NCBI GenBank assembly: GCA_002197995.1 | Contig: NGZR01000003.1 | Coordinates: 2,542,001 to 2,606,000 of the forward strand | DNA from: Gaeumannomyces sp. JS-464 | Taxonomy: Eukaryota; Ascomycota; Sordariomycetes; Magnaporthales; Magnaporthaceae | DNA: 64,000 nt | Reading direction: 5' to 3' | Shown: positions 24,989 to 35,774 of the stretch, piece by piece | Numbering within the stretch: the stretch's first letter is position 1 | How the letters are laid out: every line of letters begins with the position of its first letter | The notes under the pieces: generated by a model | What the model saw: only the letters and a program-made list of their open reading frames with translations | What the model was told of the DNA's origin: nothing | Databases searched by the model: none | Program-made: the position numbers and the translations under genes

Positions 24989-25765
24989 ATGCAGTTCAAG
25001 GCCATCCTCATCGCCCTCGTCTCCGCCGCGGCGGTCCAGGCCATCGCCCTGCCCGAGGCCGAGGTCGAGGCCGGCAAGAAGGCGGCCGCGGCCGCGGGAG
25101 GCAACCCCCGAGCCCAAGTCCAGGGCGGACTGCACGGCGGCCAAGAAGCTGGCGGACGGGATCGAGAAGAACATCGGCGTGCAAAAGATGGAGCAGGAGG
25201 CCGTGGGCGAGGTCAAGAAGCTGCTGAGCGCGGGCGGCCAGGTCGACGAGGCAAAGTTCGCCGAGGCCAAGAAGGATCTGCTGGGCCACGTCAACGAGGG
25301 CATCAAGATCCGCGAGGACAACCAGAAGATCGCGCCGCCCGGCAACGCCGCCATCCCGGGCCTGGCCACTGTGAGTCTTTTTCTAAAGGGAGCGACACGA
25401 ATGCAAGACGGCATGGCTTCAGCTGGCGGCTCGACACGTCCCCATGAGTGATGTAACCACCCCCCACGCCGACTGACCGTTGTGTATCCGCAACTCGCCA
25501 AATAGGTTGCCAACGCCCAAAAGACCGAGCTCGAGCAGTCCGAGGGGCTCAAGGGCAACAAGGACGACCTGGCAGTGGTGGCGAAGCTGGAGAAGGAGTT
25601 TGCGGGCGGCATCGAGCAGAACGAGAAGAACAAGGCGGCCGTGAGTGTTTCCTCCCCCTGCCGATGCGACACGGCGCTCGATGTAAACCCCATGTTCGGA
25701 TGAGAACCAGGACTTGGGCTGACGTTTGCTCACTTCGTTTATACAGGCCATGCAGGGATGTTGAG
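24989..25765 (+). CDS. Small secreted helical protein, function unknown
   Basis: Predicted secreted protein of about 155 residues. The N-terminus MQFKAILIALVSAAAVQAIA is a clear signal peptide. Three exons: 24989-25370, 25506-25640, 25748-25765, with in-frame GTGAGT donors and AG acceptors. After the signal the frame must move by one base near 25,105-25,109 (a run of five C) to enter DCTAAKKLADGIEKNIG. The mature protein is rich in Lys, Glu and Ala with amphipathic heptads (EQEAVGEVKKLLSAGGQVDE, VVAKLEKEFAGGIEQNEKNK) and has only two Cys, one early and one as the final residue (AMQGC), which could form a disulphide closing the helical bundle. It resembles lineage-restricted small secreted proteins of ascomycetes. 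No catalytic motif is seen. The alternative to an indel is an unrecognised tiny intron. Confidence 0.7.
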
Positions 25766-26428
25766 CATACCCATCAACTGCGCAAACATCAGACATAGCA
25801 GTGACAGCATCCGGGTTCGCATAGCGGGCTGGTCCTTCAGGCTTCAGGATTTCTTCCGGGACAGAACCATGGGTTGGGGCACCGGTTAGATGTATATACT
25901 GCACACATGAAAAATACGGGTGCGCTGGTAGCTCGTGGGAGATGGAGATAATGGTGAATCAGGAGATTGTTGGGTTGACCAATACTATCTTGCCCTGTCT
26001 CTGGCAGGCAGGTATGATGTTTTGACACTCAATGCCGCACTTGGAACGCGCCCGTAGGTATTGCAATCGATTCTTGCAAAGGAGTGTTCGTTCTCGTCTA
26101 GTGTATGGGCATCTATGGCCGTTCAGTACACATTCTGTCTATCTCTTCCAGGTGATGCCGAGGACAGACACGAATCGATAATCCAAAACAGAATGAAATA
26201 GTAAGGCGTCGACATGATGTCCTTGTGGAAGTTCTTGCGGAAGCCACTTGGTGGCACTCGTGGGTATAATCAGGTGCGCGTTCCAAGCACTCACTGCTAG
26301 GTATTGTTGGCGTCGAGGCAAGCCCGGGACCCACTCCGAGCCCGGGGAAGAAAGAAGGTGGTGGCTGTCAGAGAGATCCCAAGCATATATGTCGTGTTGC
26401 CAGACGGAAAACCCATTGAGAAAGGGGT
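25766..26428. other. Non-coding: convergent 3' region
   Basis: Spacer between the ends of the small secreted protein gene (+) and the 330-aa unknown gene (-). Nothing else seen. Confidence 0.4.
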
Positions 26429-27421
26429 TTAAATAGCCTCCCAGTCCATCGCATCAACGAAGAATTCCCACTGATCTTCCTCAGCAGGCTCAGGCGAGTC
26501 CGCGAGCCACTGTCCGTCTGGCCCCGCCCCGCCCGCAGCAGCAGCTTGGGCAAGCAGGTGCTGCGCGTAGTCGTCTGCAACGAGATAGGCGCGGTCGAGC
26601 GCCTCGTGGACGACACCCAGGATATTGGTGAGGTCGTAGCTCTCCAGCGGTAGATGCGCAACGTGCTTACCGTTGGGCAACACCGTGACCGTTGTCCTCG
26701 AGACGCCGTTCGTGGCGGAGCCCACAGCCGTCCCGTTCACCCCATCGCCGGCGTCAGTGGTCTCGTCCGCGTTCTTCCAGCGGTTGCGCAGGTCCTTGGC
26801 GCGGCCCAGGGCTCTCCGCACGTCGGGGCTGCCCAGAGCGCCGTGTAGCGGGTTCGCGGGGCTGTCCAAGGCCGCCAGGACGTTGGCGTGGTAGCTGTGG
26901 GCGTAGGGTCTCCCAGGCCTGTCCCCTGCCGCCGCCGCCGCCGCCGTTGCTGCCGCTCCCTCTCCTTCGCCCGCCGGCGTCAGCCGCCCGACGAGGCCCC
27001 TGTGCTGGCCGGATATGGCGATTCCAAAAACGAGCTGCAAATGCACTAATGCTCGCTCGAGCATGCCATAATATTCGAAAAAATCCAACTTGAACATTAG
27101 CTCCGCCTCGGGAACGTCGGCGGCGGCACCAGTGGCCAAGCGGTAGGCCTGGTCGAGGAAGGGGTGCTTCCACTTCATCCGTCGCACGATGCGCGTGTAG
27201 CGGGACAGCTCGGCCCTCGCGCGTGCGGCCTCCTGGCCCTGCTCGGAGGCGGTGCGGCTGGGCAGGGATGTCGTTGGTGTCGTGGGTGCGTGATCGAGGC
27301 CGGTCGGGGAGGGCAGCGCGACGGGAGCGGCAGGAGTAGGAAGGGCTTTGGGCACCCAGACGGCCGGTATCGACCGCGCGCCGGGAGCCCAGCGAGAGCT
27401 GGCGAGGCCCTTTGTCGACAT
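26429..27421 (-). CDS. Hypothetical protein, 330 residues
   Basis: A single uninterrupted exon starting MSTKGLASSRWAPGARSIPA. A Pro/Thr/Ala-rich N-terminus (about 1-65) is followed by a folded-looking region: RYTRIVRRMKWKHPFLDQAY, ELMFKLDFFEYYGMLERALV, then an Ala/Gly/Thr linker (including an alanine run near residue 165). A second conserved-looking block follows (HVAHLPLESYDLTNILGVVHE, ALDRAYLVADDYAQHLL), and an acidic C-terminus (EPAEEDQWEFFVDAMDWEAI). No signal peptide, membrane helix or catalytic motif is apparent. Codon use and composition of the helical blocks differ from the shadow frames, supporting a real gene. I do not recognise the family. A role as a helical scaffold is only a guess. 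Confidence 0.68.
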   Translation of the reverse strand: MSTKGLASSRWAPGARSIPAVWVPKALPTPAAPVALPSPTGLDHAPTTPTTSLPSRTASEQGQEAARARAELSRYTRIVRRMKWKHPFLDQAYRLATGAAADVPEAELMFKLDFFEYYGMLERALVHLQLVFGIAISGQHRGLVGRLTPAGEGEGAAATAAAAAAGDRPGRPYAHSYHANVLAALDSPANPLHGALGSPDVRRALGRAKDLRNRWKNADETTDAGDGVNGTAVGSATNGVSRTTVTVLPNGKHVAHLPLESYDLTNILGVVHEALDRAYLVADDYAQHLLAQAAAAGGAGPDGQWLADSPEPAEEDQWEFFVDAMDWEAI

Positions 27422-28687
27422 TGGCGGTGACGTTTAGGAGAGCGAGTGTCTGGGGCAGTCGGACAGCGCAGCGCCTCAGGGGACTTTTTGCCGGCGGCGG
27501 GACGTATCGAGCATCGGATTTAGCGAGTTCGAGAGAGCAGGACAGGAGGAGACGCCGATGTGGGCTTGAGAGATTAGGGATTCATTGTCGGGGTGCTGCG
27601 CGAGAGAAAATGCAAATCATCTTGGGGCTGAACAAGCACCGCTGGACAGAAGGGAAAGGCTGCGGTCACTCAGGAGAACAATGCTAGCGGATGATGTGGA
27701 TGATTTGCATCGCCCATCCCGCAACGATCGGGGTTGGGGTGGCGGCCTAGAGATGCTGTGAGTTGCTTCCCAACCGCCGCGGCCCCAACGCCAAATTGCC
27801 TCCACGGCGCTTCCTGCTGCAAGGGGCTAGAGAGGCGCCTGCCCCTGCAGAATCCATCCAATGACGATTTGATTGGATGCGCCGTGATCTGAAGCAGCGG
27901 CCACCCATCAAGGCGAGTGTCGCTCCTGGTTTTCAAAATGACGGCCGGGTGTCCAACGCGCATGACGTTGGCCCAAGAATAGGAAGGGAAGGCTCCATGC
28001 TATGTTGCACGTTGTTGCTGCGAGTTTGGCCCATCAACCGCCATTGTTTCCACTGGTGTGATGACTGGTGGACTCGGGCTGGGCTGACTAACATGCAGAG
28101 GAAGTTTGCACCGGGAGGACTGGAGGATGTCGGAAGTATGATGATGAATCAGTGCTGTGCTGGCGAACAGAAAGTCGGAAAGAAGTCGGAAGGAAATGCG
28201 GAAATCGGAAAAAAGGCCGGAAACGACAATTGTGGGTGATGTGAGCTGTCTTGCATGGAAGCCCAAAATTTTGGAGCGGCACATCGTGCTCGCGATCAAT
28301 TGGCCTCAAATGCATTCACCGCTAACCAACCCACCATCCTTTGGAACCTGGAAAGGAGACGGGACGAGCCGATAAGGAATTCCATCTTCCATTTGCCCAG
28401 AGTGGTCTGCTCATAATCCAAAGCTCGATGGATGCCTGCTCAGAGTCGTTTGTTGTTTTCCCCGTTTACTATTTGGGACTTTTATCATCGAGCCTCTACC
28501 CAGTGCTTAGCAAACTCTCGACCAGCACACAGCCAAGCGAGGGGCAAGGTAAGCAAGCTAACGCCACAGAGAGAACGTCTCTAGGCCACACGACCATCAT
28601 TAAACAACGACACCTTGGACCGGGTCTCCGCGCTTCCATGCCAACTTGCCGATATATTCACATCCACGAGAGCAGGTCGACAACAAA
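27422..28687. other. Divergent promoter region
   Basis: No gene supported. It lies between the start of the 330-aa gene (-) and the start of the thioesterase (+). A purine-rich GGAAA-repeated stretch occurs at about 28,165-28,230. Confidence 0.4.
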
Positions 28688-29608
28688 ATGTGGGATCACA
28701 ACCCGGACCTTATTGAAGACCCCGACCGGCCCAGCCCCGCGGCGTCACGCACCCCGCTGGTGCTGATCCACGATGGCGGTGGCACAACCTTCAGCTACCA
28801 CTGCATGCACCCGGCGCTTGGCCGCCCCATCTGGGGCATCGCGAACCCGCGCTTCCACACGGGCGTGCCCTGGGCAGGCGGCCTGCCCGAGATGGCCCGC
28901 CACTACGTCACCCTGCTGCGCAACGCAATCGGCAGGGGCCCCATCATCCTGGGTGGCTGGTCGCTCGGCGGCCTGATCTCGCTCGAGATGGCCCGCCTGC
29001 TGGCCGGCGACAGGTGGCTGCGTGTCGTCGGCCTCGTCATGATCGACAGCGTCTGCCCCCTGGTCTTGCGGACGGCGCCGGCACAGCAGTTCGACGGCGA
29101 CGGAGCCGGCGCCAACGGCGAGGACGCCAAGCCAAAGACGGCGTCCCCGGCCCAAATAGCCGTGGCCACGGAGCACGCGTTCAGCAGCACCACCAAGCAG
29201 GACACGAAAGCAAAAGTCAAGAGGTGCTTCGCCGAATCGTCGGCCATGGTCCACACGTGGACGCTGCCGCGGTGGAGCGACGACGAGACTTCGAAGCCGG
29301 GGGCGGCGGGCGGGGCCTCCACCACCACTACCACCACCCCAGCCGCCGCCGCCGGCTCACCGCTGCTGCCGCCCCCGGCTATTCTTCTCCGGGCGCAGGA
29401 GCCTGTTCCCATCGAGGAGGAGAACGTTGCGCGTGTGGATCTTGCACGAGACGACCGCAGGCTGGGCTGGGACCAGTACCGACCAGGCCTGTTTCGGGAA
29501 GTCGTCGACATACCTGGCCACCACTACAACATCTTTGCGGAAGCAAACGTTGGTGCAGTCAGGATCGCGCTAATCGAGGCTTGCGAGGCTCTGGAGGACC
29601 TTTCCTAG
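28688..29608 (+). CDS. Free-standing thioesterase-domain alpha/beta-hydrolase
   Basis: Protein of 306 residues resembling the thioesterase domain of polyketide and nonribosomal-peptide synthases, but encoded alone. The ATG at 28688 (ACAAAATGTGG) starts the protein; the in-frame upstream codons lack an ATG. Strand-1 region is PLVLIHDGGGTTFSYH, the nucleophile elbow is GGWSLGG with Ser about 92, and the C-terminal His sits in VDIPGHHYNIF (His 278/279). The lid region (about 135-230) has a Thr/Ala/Pro low-complexity insert including TTTTTTPAAAA. No signal peptide. Such proteins hydrolyse or release acyl thioesters, but no synthase gene lies within this window, so the substrate is open. Frame intact. 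Confidence 0.82.
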   Translation: MWDHNPDLIEDPDRPSPAASRTPLVLIHDGGGTTFSYHCMHPALGRPIWGIANPRFHTGVPWAGGLPEMARHYVTLLRNAIGRGPIILGGWSLGGLISLEMARLLAGDRWLRVVGLVMIDSVCPLVLRTAPAQQFDGDGAGANGEDAKPKTASPAQIAVATEHAFSSTTKQDTKAKVKRCFAESSAMVHTWTLPRWSDDETSKPGAAGGASTTTTTTPAAAAGSPLLPPPAILLRAQEPVPIEEENVARVDLARDDRRLGWDQYRPGLFREVVDIPGHHYNIFAEANVGAVRIALIEACEALEDLS

Positions 29609-31644
29609 ACTGCGCAGACTCGTTTGTTCTTCTTGAATAGACTCTATAGACAATTCCATCCCCGCCCATGCTATAGAAGCTGGCCGGCCAGAAGCTTCCG
29701 CGAGCGAGCCCCTCCCTTTCGTATCCGTGAACAGGCTCCATCCATGATTTTCGGTCAGCAAGAGCCCTGTGAGTCTCGTTCTAGGCAAATACGAGGGACA
29801 GAAGCTTCGGCCCTCCCGCCCCGTGCCATCCTTTTGTCCTCCTTGGTCGTGCATAGCCAGACCAAACTGGAAAGCCCGTCGGCAGATGACCCCACGTACC
29901 AACCTCCCCCTTGCATTTGGCGCTGGGGAGCAGGTTACATCGCCGGACACCCTGGGAATCCGCCCGCACTGACTCTCGGTGGGGTGCACACGCTCCGGGT
30001 CTATCCCCACGATGCAGTGTCCGTATTTCGATATCCGCAGAAGTCCGAGCGATGGACAGCATGCGACTGAAGGGGGATTCTAGGCGTGGACTGTCGCCGT
30101 GGCGCATCTAGCAGACTGCCATCAGCGCTAGCGCCAACCTTCTCCCGTACGCATCCGCAGTACCAAAAACAGCACGACCTGCTGTTGGTGACGGATAGAG
30201 GCATGACATGGCATTGCATCGACGTTTTCAAGGCTCTTAGGCACGCACCGTTGGCTAGCCTGACATGCGCTCGTAGTAGATGCAGATATCTGGTGGTAGA
30301 TGTACTTTTGGTCCGTCACACGGCAGGCAAGCAGGCAGGCAGGATAGACCCTGGCCAAAAAAACAAACAGCCTGACTAGCAACCTCACCCGAGTCGGGCG
30401 CCGACAGATCAGTGAGGCACGTTACTGATCGGTGGTTACGTTCCATGCTACGGAGGCGACCGCCTACCGGCGATAACGGCATGGAATAGTGTCAAAAAGA
30501 GGCATGATTTTCAATTTCCAGCGGGACCGCATCGCTTTAAAGGGCGGGGAAGGAGCCAAATTTGTCACGGTTGGGCACGTCAAGAGCCGCGAATACGAGA
30601 TCGTTGATCCACATGGCCGTTAGCGTGCCGATTACCTGCCCTGTCTAAGGCCGGTTTGTTTTTTGGTGGTTTTTTTTTTGTCTTTTCTCTCACTCCAGCT
30701 GCCAGAGCGTTCTGCTAGTCTCTGCACAAAATACTTGCCGCTACTTCCAACAGTCGGCTAACTCGGCGAGCACGGCGGCGCCTGCAGCTTACTGCCCAGC
30801 AGGGAATCTCTCTGGCTAATTAGGCTGCCCAACAACGGTCGTTACTTTATGTTCCCTTCCGTGTGGAATCGGGCTTTGCTTCTTCGTGTCTGCAGTCCCA
30901 CATCCTCCCATCCTCCATCGACCAAGACCTGGTTGGCCCTTTGTCCCCGCAAATGGCACCCCCAAGGATCAAGGGTTCTGGCTCAACTGACTGGCGTCAG
31001 CTCTTTTTTTGGCCCGGGAAAAAACCAGATTTCGTACCCCGGAAAGATCAACCCACACCACAGACGATGGAGCCAAAACAAAGCAACAGGGCGAGCAGCA
31101 ATAGCGAGCACAGGCCGCGCATCTCCGTTGCCCGGGGCATCTTATGACGACACTGACATTTTTTTCTCCCTTCCCACTCGTCCATGCATCATCTGACCCG
31201 CACAGCATCGTATGTCGGCCCAATATGGCTTGACGACCGCCGAGCGCGGTGAACCCGTAACAGGCTGCCCCGGCGGAACAAGGGTCTAGCTAACCCAGTG
31301 CCTAGGTGGGCAAGTGCATACACGAAAGGGGTGGATGACTCTGGTACGAACGCGCGACGGGACGTAGCAGATCGGCAATGGGTTCTCCCACGGATAACGT
31401 GCCGGCTCGGCGTTGAGGGGGACACCGGCACTAGGGGCCGCCGACGATGGGGGATATAAAGATGGCCAGACAGCTTCTCTTCTGCTGCCTTCTCGTTCCC
31501 CTTTCCTCACCACCCTCATCATCACATCCTCACATTCGCTTGAGTAAAGATCTCTACGATACAAACGAAATAATAACCTCTACCGCCTAATACCTCTTAA
31601 TAACAACCGGCTCGCCCCGTCCTCTCTTAATCCAAACCGACAAG
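29609..31644. other. Gene-free interval of about 2 kb upstream of cerato-platanin
   Basis: No protein with motifs and no tRNA fold. T-rich tract at about 30,656-30,690. The end carries a TATA box and a leader rich in TCC/ACA for cerato-platanin. Confidence 0.4.
31455..31460 (+). promoter_or_regulatory. TATA box of the cerato-platanin gene
   Basis: TATAAA in GGGGGATATAAAGATGG, 190 bases before the ATG. No competing element is closer. Confidence 0.5.
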
Positions 31645-32136
31645 ATGCAGTTCTCCAACATCCTCTCCATCTTCGCCCTGGCCTCGGCCGCCTCGGCCGT
31701 CTCTGTCTCGTACGACACCGGCTTCGACGACGGCAGCCGCTCGCTGAACGCCGTCAGCTGCTCTGATGGCCAGAACGGCCTCATTACCCGCTTCGGCTGG
31801 CAGACCCAGGGCCAGATCCCCCGCTTTCCTTACATTGGCGGTGCCCCCGCTGTTGGCGGCTGGAACTCCCCGGGCGTAAGTGTTTTTCTATTTTTCTATG
31901 AAACAAACACAGCACTAGAAAAGTAACGGGTTAGACTAACGCAAACAAAATAGTGCGGCACCTGCTGGAAGCTGAGCTGGAACGGCCGCTCCATCAACGT
32001 CCTGGCCATCGACCGCGCCGCGGGCTTCAACATCGCCCTCGACGCCATGAACGCCCTCACCAACGGCCAGGCCGTCAACCTGGGCCGCGTCGAGGCCAAC
32101 GTCGAGGCGGCCTCGCCCAGCGATTGCGGCCTGTAA
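31645..32136 (+). CDS. Cerato-platanin family secreted protein
   Basis: Secreted non-catalytic double-psi-barrel protein of 137 residues; the family binds chitin oligomers, self-assembles at surfaces, and can act as an elicitor recognised by plants. Exon 1 (31645-31875) has the signal peptide [18 protein letters not shown] and the mature start [21 protein letters not shown]. The intron 31876-31953 contains GACTAAC as branch point. Exon 2 (31954-32136) begins [20 protein letters not shown] and ends SPSDCGL. Four cysteines (about 39, 78, 81, 135) match the two conserved disulphides. The SVSYD and GWNSPxCGTCW motifs are diagnostic. The frame is intact. Presence alone does not prove pathogenicity, because saprotrophs also have the family. 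Confidence 0.95.
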
Positions 32137-32875
32137 ACGCGGCCCTTGCGAGTGGAAAAGGAGAGGGGGCCGAGAGCAGTCAAACTACTGGGATCTATCT
32201 CACTGGAGTGGGTGTAACACAACACATACACACAGAAAGCGCGCGCGCGTGCTCGAGGCGGTTTGGCAGCGGCAGCGTCGCATGACATGCATGATGGGTG
32301 GCGTATCGGCGGCGCAACTTTAATGTCTTGTACGGCTTAACTCATGAACGCTTAATGATATTTCATGTCCGACCATGCTTTCCCTTTGTTCAACTTCTGC
32401 TTTCTTTTTGTGCCTGATGGCACTGCAGCCTGCCGTGATATAGATCCGGATTCTAACACTCGTGAACAACTTGCCCGTTGGCGATGTCGGTGTCGGTGTG
32501 CGGCGCAGCAGTTTCACAGCGCCGCAGCGTTTTCTAGAATTTAGGACGCTGTCAAAATCTTTCTCCGGTCGTACGTACGGAGGGGCTATTTGTTCACCGG
32601 CGAGGCGCCACGGCATGCGCGGCATGGGAGGGAGATTTCCAAAGGTCGGTTGCGAGCCTCACCAGTCAGCACATTCTGCACCAGAGGTTAGATGAAGTGT
32701 GCAATGTGATACGGAACAGGCGTTGAAAGTAGAGAACCCGTTAAATGGCTTTGCGAATTGTGTTAGCCATCATCCACTCAATGTTGGTATTTTTTTTTCA
32801 ACCCGCTTTGCAGGGCCCGTGATAAAAAAACATGCTAGTATCCATCTCATCATGCTATGAAAATGAGTTAGCAAT
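32137..32875. other. Non-coding: convergent 3' region
   Basis: Spacer between cerato-platanin (+) and the Kelch gene (-). Contains a GCGCGCGCG run near 32,240 and AT-rich sequence at 32,780-32,870. No gene. Confidence 0.4.
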
Positions 32876-34906
32876 CTATATCCAGTAACGCCGTCCTGTT
32901 TTGCATTTTGGTGGCCCGCCACCCCTTCCTACCAACCCCCGGAATCTCGAAGTAAATAGTGTTGTTATCGCCCTGTTAGTAGTAGCCTTGTGTGGCGGAT
33001 TAGCAGGGAGCTCCGACGGCTTGGGATCGACTGGCTGCAGCTCGTGCACGATCTCGACGCCGTTGTGCAGCTCGCTGGGCATGGTGTAGACCTCGCTCAG
33101 CGGCCCGGCGCTTGCCGGCATCACCGAAGAGTCCAGATCCCACCGCGTCCCCTTGGCTTGGTCCTCGCGGAGCCTGGCGCCCTCGACCGTGCTAGTCTCC
33201 TGCTCGGCCACCCGCCCATGCTTGCGGCGGTAATACCAAAAAGAAGACCGGCCACGAGCGCAGTGAGTACTATACCACCGGCCGCAGCGCCCCCAGCGAT
33301 GGCTCCGATGTTGGGGCCCGAGGGATCCTTGGGGTTATCTGCTGCAGGGAAAAGATTCCGGATGGCGTCACTGTCCCAGTCCGCTACGCCTCTGTTGCGC
33401 GGGTTGGTTCAAAACGGTCAGCGTTGGCAACGGGAACGGAGTCGAGGCTCTGCGCGGCACTTACCCTTTGTCATACCAGTCTCTGATCTTGGGCGGGGAC
33501 TCGTAGGCAGGCGCGCTCGAATTGTACTGGTTACCCCATCTCAGATTCACCATGTCGAAGATCTTCATCCCGTTTCCCCATGGATCCCTGTCTTCGTATT
33601 GCCTGCCGCCGATGATCTTGGTCCCGCCCACCGAGATCATCTGCCTGTTACCGCCGACGACACAGGCTTGGTTGCACCGCACTTCGCCGCTCTCTGCGCC
33701 GGGGTACCCGGCGTGGAACCACCGGAACCCGGGAATTGTAAGGATGTGTACGTTCGCGGGCTCCTCCTTGAGGCCGCCGAAGACGAAAATCTCGTACGAC
33801 CCGTTATTGGACGACTGCGCCGCGACGGAGCAGGCGCGGAGGCGTGCTAGGGGCGTTGAGGTCTCGCTCGTGGTCTTTTGCGTATAGAGATCGTTGCTAC
33901 CGATGTCGTAGAAGCTGACCGTGTCCATGGGGACGTCCTCGATGTCTTCGGTCTTCACAACGTCCCGCTGGCCCCCGCCCAGGAAGACAACGATGCCCTT
34001 GCGCTGAGCGCCCGCCGTCGGGAGGCATACGGCACTGCCATGCACATGGTTTCCTGCGCGAGGCGCCTTCCCGAACTTTTTGCTTATTTTACTCTCGTTC
34101 TTCCAGGAACCCGACGCCATGTCGTACTTGACAAACCCCGGCGAGGTCACCCCGGACCACTTCGATCCATCGTAAACCATCGTCAGCCCACCGAAAATGA
34201 ATCCGAAGCCGTTGCAGCTGGTCCAGCTGGACTCCTGTGTGAGCTTGATCTGATAGTCACTGGGTGGCTTCGGGTCGGTTGACCATGTTCCATACAGGCT
34301 GTCGGAGTTATCCTTTGTGAAGACGTGCAGTCGCGGATCACTTAAAGTCTCGTTCCTCCCGGGGGAGGTGCCGCCGACCCCTCCGCCCAGGAGTATATCT
34401 TGTTCTCCCGGGGGTTTGGCCATAGCGCAGGCCGCAGGATATGGAAGTTATCCTGGTTGTTGATGGTCTGAACTTTGTTATTGACGGTTTCGGCATTCCA
34501 GTCTTCGTTCAGCGGGATTGCGAGGGTCTTGTTGCTGTCGTGACACGGATTATGTTAGCCTTTGGACAGTAGGAAGATAACAGAGAGCGAAAAAGGATGC
34601 TTCCATACTATGGCGTATCGTGAAATTGCCTCCTGTCGTTTGGGACACGCCGCCGCCAAAGATATAAAGGTAGTTACCCAAGACAGTGGCTGCGCATACA
34701 CAAGCGAGTTAGCAGCAGATACGGACAGTACGAAGATCGCATCACATATCCGATGTCGGATTGGGCCGGGTACACACCTGAGTGAAACGAGCGTCGGAGG
34801 AAGCTTTGGGCTGACGGGAACTCCTCGGCCTGGATTGGGCAAGACCGAGGAGTATGAAGGTGATAGCCAGGAAAGACATTGGGAATATGGGCTGCATTGC
34901 CGCCAT
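32876..34906 (-). CDS. Kelch-repeat type I membrane protein (several frame breaks)
   Basis: Predicted cell-surface protein with an extracellular beta-propeller, one membrane helix and a cytoplasmic tail. The N-terminal signal is MQPIFPMSFLAITFILLGLA. Kelch-type blocks follow: ATVLGNYLYIFGGGVSQTTG, YEIFVFGGL, QMISVGGTKIIGG, KGIVVFLGGGQRD. After DWYDKG an intron leads to VADWDSDAIRNLFP, then GAIAGGAAAGGIVLTALVAGLLF as the membrane helix, RRKHGRVAEQET as the basic stop-transfer, and an acidic Pro-rich tail. An intron at 34690-34777 (branch GCTAACTC) is clear; the next junction near 34,560-34,610 is not exact. Frame changes occur near 34,845, near 34,380, and at the A5 run 33,238-33,242 (T5 in the coding sense). 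The partner is unknown. Fungal proteins of this architecture are common in Sordariomycetes. Confidence 0.82.
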
Positions 34907-35774
34907 GATGTGTAGGAACGGGTGAAGCAAGCGAAGGAGAGTTACAGGTATGAGGTTCCAATGACAAGAAAGTAAAAATAATCCGAAGAGTTAATTTCTG
35001 TCTTGTCTTCCCCTTTAACCTCGCGGTAAAAGAGATGCGAGGAAGAAACCTGCTGGGTTTGGATGAGAAAGACAACCACCATAGGTCTAAGGACGTGGTC
35101 CAAGGGATCAAGCAGGCACCTTGGCGTGTTTGGGGGTCCTCGTATCACCACATCATTAGGGAAATTGTAGATACCTACCTACTATGGTTACTATGCACAT
35201 AATATGCAGCACTTTTACATCATAGTGCCGTGGTAGGCAAGGTGTGGTGCTTGGAGAAACGTACGCCAACCAACCATTTGCGCCGCTTCCTGCTTCCAAG
35301 AATTATCCCTGTGGCTGACGCTGACGGCAAGGCTTGGGTACTCCTTCGGCCAGTTGCCAACCTAAGTAAGTCTAACTGTGTGAGCCTGCTGTGTTTCGCA
35401 ACCATTGGTAGTGCTTCTGAAGATCGGAGGCTGGCACTGCTGGAGATATTCTACTTGATGTTTAGGCGGATGCACTGGAAATCAGAACGGCACGACGCGG
35501 AATTGGCTTCGTCGAGCGGGGCCGCCGAAGAAAATTCTCCACTATCCCCATACCCGCCAATCGGCACCCAGTGGGTCGTCACAGGACCCCTGACCAACTG
35601 AAGCCGACACCAACGTCACTGGGGGAACACTTGCCGATAACAAAAACCGTCTGCCAAGCCGGTCGACGCACCGATCAACGTCCATCCACGCCTCTTGACA
35701 GCACCTCTGCATCACGGGTTACCCGAAAGGCTACACGCGCACGTCATTTCTCTGCTCGCTGGGCACCGCCACAA
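34907..35774. other. Divergent promoter region between the Kelch gene and RNase T2
   Basis: No supported gene. AT-rich around 34,960-35,010 and 35,150-35,225. Probably contains both promoters. Confidence 0.4.

Noticed and set aside
28688..32136. Possible secondary-metabolite cluster around the thioesterase
   Set aside because: No synthase, transporter or tailoring gene lies next to it. The nearest P450 is over 30 kb away and unrelated by orientation or context.
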